DNA from: Isoetes taiwanensis
Lineage: Eukaryota; Streptophyta; Lycopodiopsida; Isoetales; Isoetaceae
Length of the DNA: 64,000 nucleotides
Assembly (NCBI GenBank): GCA_021234155.1
Contig: JAJEKV010000005.1
Coordinates: 28,360,689 to 28,424,688 of the forward strand
Reading direction: 5' to 3'
The notes below the pieces were generated by a model. It did not search any database and was not told the origin of the DNA. It worked only from the letters and a program-made list of their open reading frames with translations. This document shows, in pieces, positions 55,838 through 64,000 of the stretch (positions within the stretch are counted from its first letter, which is position 1; each line of letters opens with the position of its first letter). Position numbers and translations under genes: made by a program.

Positions 55838-56215
55838 ATTAAATGCTTACCTGGTACAAGGTGGCAAAGTTGTTTTGCACAAACAACGCATTTGCTAGGA
55901 GTGTACATGCAAAACAATAAATTCAATGATTAGTAAAATATTAGTATAAATAAACAACTTAAAGAAAAAAAAAAAAAAAAATATGGAAAATCAATGGGGA
56001 GGGTGGTTTCAATGGCGCCCCCTTCTTGGATAACAATTTAACCTAAATAAAGCATTAGTATTTTATTATCGTATTGAAAAATTAAATCCTTACCTGGAAT
56101 AGGTGCCAACTTGTTTTTGAAGAACAACACATTTTGCTAGGAGTGTACATGCAAAACAAAAAATTCAATGATTAGAAAGAAATAGTATAAAACAACTAAT
56201 AAGGAAAAATTTTGG
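55838..56215. repeat. ~240-bp spaced duplication with splice-donor-like borders
   Basis: Copies at 55838-55975 and about 56078-56210 share GCTAGGAGTGTACATGCAAA, ACAA, AAATTCAATGATTAG. On the minus strand each has CCAGGTAAG after a Cys-rich frame (YTPSKCVVCAKQLCHLVP), so a duplicated exon end is possible. Confidence 0.6.
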
Positions 56216-56250
56216 AAAGAAGAAGGGTCTCGTCTTTTAACGACGTCTTC

Positions 56251-56730
56251 TTAGATGGGAAAAAAATTAGAAGAAGAATGGAAGAATTCCGAAGAAGAAA
56301 AGGCTAAGAAGAAGAGGAGGAACCCGAAAATGGGGAGGAAGAATAATGAAAAAAGATGAAGCGCAAGAGGAGGATTAAGAGTAAGAATTTGAATAAGAGG
56401 AGGAAGAAGTAGTATAAGAGGAGGAAGAATCGAAGAAGAAGATGACAAAGGGAATGGAAGAATATGTATGGAAGAAGGATGCAAGAATGGAAGAAGAAGA
56501 ATGAAGGTTGAAGGAAGAACAAACAACAAATACAAAAGCCCTAAATCTACCCAAAACAAGTTTAGATTCAAAAACGAAGTTGGTTGATCCGCACATACCT
56601 TATGAAGCTTGTCTTACACTTAGAATAGACCCCAAAGTAGATCCGCGCCGAAAATCGCCTCAAAAAACGCTCCTCCATAAGCTTTGCTTGCTCGAAAATA
56701 AGCGGCGGGATTGCCGCCTGTTTTCGATTT
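56251..56730. other. Purine-rich GAAGAA tract
   Basis: Long plus-strand GAAGAA-type low-complexity DNA. The minus-strand Leu/Phe/Ser ORFs are its translation, not a gene. Confidence 0.6.
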
Positions 56731-57195
56731 AAATCATAGGTCGTCGTTTAACGACGTCGTGACGTCGTTAAACGACGACAAAAAACGTCGTTGAACGACG
56801 TTTGTAACGACGTTTTTTTTTTTTTTACGACGACCAAAAAAATAATATATATATATATTTTTTTTTTTTATAAATAGTATAGAATGCATGTACACTTGAT
56901 ACATGGGTTTATTTAACATGGATAGGGGTTTATTTGACTTGCTACACCCGTTAAAGTTATGAAATATACCACCATGAAAATGTTCAATGTTTTGTGGTAC
57001 ATCCGTTGAGCTATGAGGTATATAATACGATGATGATAACTAGTAATACCTTACCTGCTACGATAACTAATACCTTACCAATAGCTACGTGTTCGCTTGT
57101 TACGACGACATATATATATATATTTTTAATTTTGTCCCCTGCTATGAGAACTAATACCCTACCAACATGCGAAGATGTAGTTTATCTCAACATGC

Positions 57196-60100
57196 CTGTA
57201 TGTTGGCGATGACTTAGGATGCTAGCTGACAAAAAATCAGAATTTAAGTCCGTACTATGCATTAATTACTTAATTTCTGAATGTCTTGCTACTGCAAAAG
57301 CGGGCCTTGACTTCTAACTGCCACAACGGGAGGAGTACAGGTCCAAACTCCATTCCGTCAGTTCCCCTTGCTTCGCGTTCTCAACTGCATGTGATTGGCC
57401 ACGTCCCAAGTGCAAAAGACCAAAACTCGGCACCCAAAACGCAAACCCTGCTAGAACCTGGCAACTCATAGGGTTTACGTTTCGGAGGCTCTATGCTTGT
57501 CAGATTTGACTAGGACCTTGCGCCGTGTCTTGACGTAGAGGGGGTGGTGGACGGGAGCACACGGACCCTAAAAACCACCCGGAAGCAGCTTGCCCCAAAA
57601 GTCCTCTCCCAAAGGCCCTGGCGACGGACGGGCAACTTCCCCTCTCCGGAACCGTGATCTGTCTCTGCCAATGGACTCAGAACGTCGACATTGCCCTAGG
57701 GACCAAGTTTTGTGGCCAGAAGCCCACCCCTTCTCGAAGAAGCGCCAAACTATCTCATGTGCAACACACTCGTAGTCAATTGGCCTAGGAGGTGGCTGCT
57801 GAATACTGCAATGTAGGGCGTAAGTGTTTGTTTCTTTTGCAAAACTGACCGTATAACTTGGTCCCTAGGGTAATTTTGGCATTCGGACGATGTGGCTAAG
57901 TCGGATCGGCATTTGAACCTCCGCAATGTCCAAACGACAAAACACTTTGGTTTCTACACCGTCGCCTCGCAGACGCGGCAGCGGTTTGATATGTTCTCGG
58001 ACGGATGTTGGATTTTTTGGACCTTCTCGGACCAGGTTCCCCGGAACAAAGGATTCAACGGGCCGGATATGGGAACCGAGATCCCGGAGTGTGGTCTTTA
58101 GCATTACACCCCCTTTTGGGGCTCGCCTCCCGGGGTTAGGACTCTCCCCTCTAATGAGGAGGCCTTGCAAGGTCCCGGCCTTGTTTGACTTGGGCAAGTG
58201 TGCCATTTCTCTACGCGCCCAACAACAAAGCTGCCCTGACTGTTCTAGTGCAAACTATTTGATCTAAACCTTATCCAAAAATTTTGAAAGTTGGCCTCGT
58301 ATGTTGGCGATGACTTAGGAAGCTAGTCGACAAAAAAATCAGAATTTAAGTCCGTACTATGCATTAATTACGATGCAATTTACTAATGTCTTGCTCTGCA
58401 AAAGCGGCCCTTGACTTCTAAGCGCCACAACGGGAGGAGTACAGGTCCAAACTCCATTCCGTCGGTTCCCTTGCTTAGCGTTCTCAACTGCATGTGATCG
58501 CCACGCCCCAAGTGCAAAGACCAAAACTTCGGCACCCAAAACGCAAACCCCCGCTAGAACACGGCAACTCATAGGGTTTACGTTTGAGGCTCTATCCTTG
58601 TCGATTTGACTAGGACCTTCTTGGCCGGTGTCGGATGTAGAGGGGGGGTGTTGGCGCCAAAGCACGGACCCTAAAACCCCCGGAAGCGGCTTGCCCCAAA
58701 ATTCCTCTCCCAAAGGCCACGGCGACCGGACGGGCAACTTCCCCTCTCGGAACCGTGATCTGATCTCTCGCCAATGGACTTAAGCGTCGACATTGCCATA
58801 GGGACCAAGTTTTGTGGCCCAGAAGCCCACCCCTTCTCGAAGAAGCCAAACTATCTCATGTGCAACACACTCGTAGTCAATTGGCCTAGGAGGTGGCTGT
58901 TGAATCGCAATGTAGGGCGTAAGTGTTTGTTTCTTTTGCAAAACCGGCCGTATAACTTGGTCCCTAGGGTAATTTTGGCATTCGGACGATGTGGCGAAGT
59001 CGGTTCGGCATTTGAACCTCCGAATGTCCGAACGACAAAAACTTTGGTTTCTACGCCGGCCGCCCGCAGACGGGCGCGCGGTTTGATATGTTCTCCCGGG
59101 GCCGGATGTTGGATTTCTTTTGGACCTTCGGACCAGGTTCCTGGAACAAAGGATTCAACTTGGTCGGATACGGGAACCGAGATCCGGGAGTATGGTCTTT
59201 AGCGCATACACCCCCCGAGTGAGCCGCCGGGGAAAGGCTGCCTCGGGAAGCTTTTTTGGGGCTCGCCTCACGGGTTCGGACTCTCCCCTCTAATGAGGAG
59301 GCCTTGCAAGGTCCTGGCCTTGTTTGACCGGCAAGTGTGCTATTTCGGCTGCCCAACAACAGGCTGCCCGGACCGTTCTAGTGCAAACTATTTGATCTAA
59401 ACCATATCCAAAATTTTTGAAAGTTGGCCTGTATGTTGGCGATGACTTAGGATGCTAGCTGACAAAAATCAGAATTTACGTCACGTACTATGCATTAATT
59501 GAATTTACGAATGTCTTGCTACTGCAAAAGCGGGCCTTGACTTCTAACTGCCACAACGGGAGGAGTACAGGTCCAAACTCCATTCCGTCAGTTCCCCTTG
59601 CTTTGGCGTTCTCAATCGCATGTGATTGGCCACGTCCCAAGTGCAAAAGACCAAAACTCGGCACCCAAAACGCAAACCCTGCTAGAACCTGGCAACTCAT
59701 AGGGTTTACGTTTCGGAGGCTCTATCCTTGTCAGATTTGACTAGGACCTTGCGCCGTGTCTTGATGTAGAGGGGGGGTGTTGACGCCAGAGCACGGCCCC
59801 TAAAACCACGGAAGCGGCTTTTGCCCCAAAATTCCTCTCCCAAAGGCCCTGGCGACGGACGGGCAACTTCCCCTCTCCGGAACCGTGATCTGTCTCTGCC
59901 AATGGACTCAGAACGTCGACATTGCCCTAGGGACCAAGTTTTGTGGCCAGAAGCCCACCCCTTCTCGAAGAAGCGCCAAACTATCTCATGTGCAACACAC
60001 TCGTAGTCAATTGGCCTAGGAGGTGGCTGCTGAATACTGCAATGTAGGGCGTAAGTGCTTGTTTCTTTTGCAAACCTGACCGTATAACTTGGTCCCTAGG

Positions 60101-62370
60101 GTAATTTTGGCATTCCGGACGATGTGGCGAAGTCGGATCGGCATTTCGGAGCCTCCGCAATGTCCGAACGACAAAAGACTTTGGTTTTCTGTTTATGCCG
60201 CCGGGGACGCTTGCGGTTTGATATGTTCTCGGGACGGATGTTGGATTTTTTGGACCTTCGGACCAGGTTCCCGGAACAAAGGATTCAACGGCCGGATACG
60301 GGGAACCGAGATCGGGGAGTGTGGTCTTTAGCGTCGCCCCTGGGTGGCTTGGCCGCCAGAAAGGCTGCCTGGGGAAGCTTTTTGGGGCCCGCCTCACGGG
60401 GTTGGGACTCTCCCCTCTAATGAGGAGGCCTTGCAAGGTCCTGGCCTTGTTTGACTTGGGCAAGTGTGCGGCTCGGCTGCCCAACAACAACGCTGCCGGA
60501 CCGTTCTAGTGCAAACTATTTGATCTAAACCATATCCAAAATTTTTGAAAGTTGGCTTTGTATGTTGGCGATGACTTAGGATGCTAGCTGACAAAAAAAT
60601 CAGAATTTAAGTCCGTACTATGCATTAATTACGAATTTATTTAATGTCTTGCTACTGCAAAAGCGCCCTTGACTTCTAACCGCCACAACGGAGGAGTACA
60701 GGTCCAAACTCCATTCCGTCAGTTCCCCTTACTTGGCGTTCTCAACTGCATGTGATCGCCACGCCCCAAGTGCAAAAGACCAAAACTTCGGCACCCAAAA
60801 CGCAAAACCCCTCGCTAGAACCCTCGCAACTCATAGGGTTTACGTTTGAGGCTCTATCCTTGTCAGATTTGACTAGGACCTTGCGCCGTGTCTTGATGTA
60901 GAGGGGGTGTTGGCGCCGAAAGCACGGACCCTAAAACCATTCGAAGCGGCTTTGCCCCAAAATTCCTCTCCCAAAGGCCCGGGCGACGGACGGCAACTTC
61001 CCTCTCCGGAACCGCGGATGCATCTCGCCAATGGACTCGAACGTCGACATTGCCCTAGGGACCAAGTTTTGTGGCCGTAAGCCCACCCTTCGAAGAAGCG
61101 CCAAACTATCTCATGTGCAACACATTCGTAGTCAATTGGCCTAGGAGGTGGTGGCGATCACCGCAATGTAGGGCGTAAGTGCTTGTTTCTTTTGCAAACC
61201 TGACCGTATAACTTGGTCCCTAGGGTAATTTTGGCATTCCGGACGATGTGGCGAAGTCGGATCGGCATTTGACCTCCGCAATGTCCGAACGACAAAAACA
61301 CTTTGGTTTCTACTGCCGCCCGCAGACGGGGCGGCGGTTTGATATGTTCTCCGGGGACGGATGTTGGATTTTTTGGACCTTGCCGGACCAGGTTCCCGGA
61401 ACAAACGATTCAACGGCCGGATCACGGAACCGAGATCCGGAGTGTGGTCTTTAGCGACGCCCCGTGCGGAGCTGCCGAGAAAGGCTGCCTCGGGAAGCTT
61501 TTTGGGGCTCGCCTCCGGGGTTGGACTCTCCCTCTAATGAGGAGGCCTTGCAAGGTCCCGGCCTTGTTTGACTTGGGCAAGTGTGTCATTTCGGCTGCCC
61601 AACAACAAAGTACTGCCGGACCGTTCTAGTGCAAACTATTTGATCTAAACCATATCCAAAATTTTTGAAAGTTGGCCTGTATGTTGGCGATGACTTAGGA
61701 TGCTAGCCGACAAAAAATCAGAATTTAAGTCCGTACTATGCATTAATTACGAATTTCACGAATGTCTTGCTCTTTGCAAAAGCGCCCCTTGACTTCTAAC
61801 CGCCACAACGGGAGGAGTACAGGTCCAAACTCCATTCCGTCGGTTCCCCTTGCTTGGCGTTCTCAACTGCATGTGATCGCCACGTCCCAAGTGCAAAAGA
61901 CCAAAACTTCGGCACCCAAAATGCAAACCCCGCTAGAACACGGCAACTCATAGGGTTTACGTTTGAGGCTCTATCCTTGTCGGATTCGACTAGGACTTGC
62001 GCCCGTGTCTTGGCGTAGGGGGTGTTGACGCCAGAGCCACGGACCCTAAAACCACCCGAAGCGGCTTGCCCTAAAAAGTCCTCTCGAAGGCCCTGGCGAC
62101 GGACGGGCAACTTTCCCTCCGGAACGCGTGATTCGCTCTCGCCAATGGACTCGAAGCGCCGACATTGCCCTAGGGACCAAGTTTTGTGGCCGGAAGGCCA
62201 CCCTTCGAAGAAGCCAAACTATCTCATGTGCAACACACTTTCGTAGTCAATTGGCCTAGGAGGTGGGCCGTTGAATAACGCAATGTAGGGTAATAAGTGT
62301 GTGTCGTTTTTTTGCAAACCCGACAGGTGTAACTTAGTCCATAGGGTAATTTTGGCATTCCAAACGATAA
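57196..62370 (+). repeat. Head-to-tail array of unit S (~1.1 kb), 4 full copies and 1 partial
   Basis: TGTATGTTGGCGATGACTTA recurs near 57198, 58298, 59430, 60558 and 61676, and ATGTCTTGCT near 57281, 58386, 59512, 60644 and 61762: a period of 1.10-1.13 kb. All copies share AGGGACCAAGTTTTGTGGCC and GTCAATTGGCCTAGGAGGTG. Copies differ by many small indels, so no common reading frame is kept. The last copy stops near a long T-run at about 62388-62412. Confidence 0.9.
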
Positions 62371-62399
62371 GCGGCGTCGGTATTATTATTTTTTTTTTT

Positions 62400-62955
62400 T
62401 TTTTTTTTTTTTCCCCAAAAAAAAAATAGTGAAGTCGCGAAACGACGCGGCGTTGTTTACGTGGCGCTCGGCGACAATAGCGTGGCAGCGGACGATGCCG
62501 CCACACGGGCAAAACCGCCGCCAGTCGGATATTCCAGGCGTCGTTTAACGGCGTCATGTCGACGTGGCGGGACACTTTGACGTGCGACTGGCATGTCAAC
62601 AAGCCATGGCCGACCGGTCACGCCGATTTTTTAGTCGTCGTTCAACGGCGTCATGTCGACGTGGCGTAACGGTGCGGGTGGCATACCGGCATGTCGCCAA
62701 GCCACGCGGCCGGATGTGCCATGTCGCTCGCGGAGGCGTCGTTCCAACGGCGTTCACCGGCGATGTTTTGACACGCAGCTCGCCTGCCGCCTTGGCAGCG
62801 GTACCATGCCACGCGATGAGCCAATCCGACACGCCATCCCCGAAACGTCGTTGAGCGACGCCGAAGCGACGCGTTAATCGCCGTTGAACGACGATGTCGT
62901 CGATGTTCGACGACGACCCGTCGTTCTTCAACGTCGCGACGTCGTTGGACGTCGA
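62400..62955. repeat. CACTA right subterminal repeat region
   Basis: GC-rich, with repeated GGCGTCATGTCGACGTGGCG, GCGTCGTT and AACGACG motifs mirroring the left side. Confidence 0.8.
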
Positions 62956-62973
62956 CTATCCCTTGTAGTGGTT

Positions 62974-63580
62974 CCTGTTTTCATCAGTTTGATATTCATC
63001 TCTTAGATTTTGCTACATCAAATCAACATGGGATTCTGCACCATCAAGTCGAAATGAAGGTCTTCATCTTTCAAAACATCTTCGGATGGAGGAGTTCAAA
63101 CCTCTTGCTTGCACCTTTGATTTTATTTTATTTCTGTTTCTTCTTCAAATAAATAACAATCGGCTCTAACCTCTTTGCATTCCTCTCCATTTCGTCTGTT
63201 AGTCCGCTTTGTTTTTTGCATTTCTGCACTTCAACTCTATTTGGACTTTCCTCATCTAATAGCTGGATTCATGTGTTGCTACTCTATTAGGTACTGCGGG
63301 ATTTTACTTGGCCAATATGTTTTCTATTCTCTGCAAATCTAGGGCTCACTATTAGGATTTAAATATCTGGATTTTGAAGCAAGTCCTTGCTTCTTCACAA
63401 AGGTGAATTTAAGCTTTGCAATATAATACTACCTCATCTGATCTTTAGGCAAAACAGGCTTGCAGGTAAATTTCAAGCTAAGGATTTGTATTTTGTTCCT
63501 ATATTATTCTATGCTTATTCGTAAACATCTTTGGTGCAGGCTTCATGCTGGGGGTTTCTCTTTGATGGGTATCACCAGGT
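62974..63580. other. No recognisable gene
   Basis: AT-rich flank of the CACTA element; it would be intron if the ORFs on either side belong together. Confidence 0.3.
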
Positions 63581-63892
63581 TTGACAAGACATATTAAATG
63601 CAAAAAAGCTCGATCTCTTTGTCTAGCGGAAATTGGTGTTGATGCGTTGCTAGTTAGAGCACTAGAAGAATCACATGGAAAGGATTGGTACCAAGAACGT
63701 AGGAAATGTGCAATAGACAGATTTTTGGATTTCTTCTTCAAAAATAGAGTGAATCATTCTTCTGAAATTGCCGTTTTGCAAATGCACTATGATTTTTTCT
63801 TTGACTTCTTTTTGATGGGTGTGGAGAATACGACCGGGCAATGCTTAAGACGGTTTGACAAAGCACATGCACAAGGTGTAACCAGTATTTAA
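63581..63892 (+). CDS. Unrecognised 103-codon ORF
   Basis: The product is protein-like in composition (LCLAEIGVDALLVRALEES, YQERRKCAIDRFLDFFFK, FLMGVENTTGQCLRRFDKA) and ends in a TAA at 63890-63892. I do not recognise a family. An acceptor-like CAG lies at 63538-63540, so it may be a last exon. Confidence 0.3.
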   Translation: MTRHIKCKKARSLCLAEIGVDALLVRALEESHGKDWYQERRKCAIDRFLDFFFKNRVNHSSEIAVLQMHYDFFFDFFLMGVENTTGQCLRRFDKAHAQGVTSI

Positions 63893-64000
63893 TTCTCTTG
63901 CGATAACACTCAAATAGCACATCATTTGACGGCACTTGCTGTTGCTGTTGCGTCATTCTTTCATGTACCTTTCTGGAACATCTTCCTGTATTAAGAACTA

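Larger units (their letters stand above)
55167..62973. mobile_element. Non-autonomous CACTA (En/Spm) transposon, 7.8 kb, TSD GTT
   Basis: The right end reads, on the reverse complement, CACTACAAGGGATAG, ending at 62970. The left end starts CATTACAAAAAAATTG at 55170, one base off CACTACAA. GTT flanks both sides (55167-55169 and 62971-62973), the 3-bp TSD typical of CACTA elements. Subterminal regions (55185-55560, 62400-62955) are full of GACGTCGTT/AACGACGTC motifs, the sort bound by CACTA transposases. The interior is mostly a tandem array plus AT-rich DNA. No TNP1/TNP2-like protein was found, so the element is non-autonomous, and the mutated left end may have immobilised it. Confidence 0.85.

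Noticed and set aside
56251-56596. Leu/Phe/Ser-rich minus-strand ORFs that look membrane-like
   Set aside because: They are complements of a GAAGAA-rich purine tract, i.e. low complexity.
58357-60490. ORFs of 100-170 codons in the unit S array
   Set aside because: Frames are not conserved between tandem copies, and both strands are open in places because of the GC content. Nothing resembles a known domain.

Overview
The window is land-plant nuclear DNA. It is dominated by transposable elements of every major plant class, most of them degenerate. Short gene relics have spliceosomal-type intron borders, there is a PLS-type pentatricopeptide (PPR) fragment and a hevein-domain ORF, and no stretch is densely coding. 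The PPR style and the LINE families make a fern genome my best guess; that is inference, not proof. I found no clearly intact housekeeping gene. The closest to an intact coding sequence is the two-domain hevein-like ORF at 50.7-51.2 kb (minus strand), and it lacks an in-frame ATG.

Layout. 0-4.1 kb: a copia gag scrap, then a decayed Ty3/gypsy gag split at its zinc knuckle by a short LTR element (1736-3500, TSD TAAGG). 5.3-9.9 kb: three LINE relics. 13.8-15.2 kb: a dispersed hairpin-bearing repeat and a frameshifted PPR pseudogene. 16-21.3 kb: a tRNA-derived SINE, a pseudo-exon of an enoyl-CoA hydratase, LINE tails, an LTR-like tandem, a 289-bp duplication and a hAT-like MITE. 22.2 kb: a Helitron 3' end. 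24.7-26.7 kb: a LINE with a frameshifted YADD box. 27.4-27.9 kb: an inverted pair of the dispersed repeat. 30.8-34.5 kb: a tRNA-like arm, a copia RT relic and a 1.45-kb retroposed unit with a perfect 10-bp TSD.

36.2-43.6 kb holds the most unusual structure. Two converging transcription units start from inverted copies of one TATA-containing segment. The plus-strand side carries a RING-like/coiled-coil relic and an FCP1/NLI-phosphatase-like pseudogene. The minus-strand side carries a large transposase-like pseudogene whose intron holds a 213-bp AAAGC-rich tandem repeat. I read this as the remains of a DNA transposon with two convergent genes, comparable in layout to MuDR, though I cannot name its family.

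46.4-50.2 kb: a large inverted repeat with about 1-kb arms flanking a 19-bp minisatellite. 50.7-51.3 kb: the hevein ORF with a second Helitron 3' end just upstream. 55,170-62,970: a complete but coding-poor CACTA transposon (TSD GTT, GACGTC-rich subterminal regions). Its interior is a head-to-tail array of a ~1.1-kb unit, the same unit that forms the inverted arms at 46-50 kb. The right edge (63.6-63.9 kb) has one unrecognised ORF.
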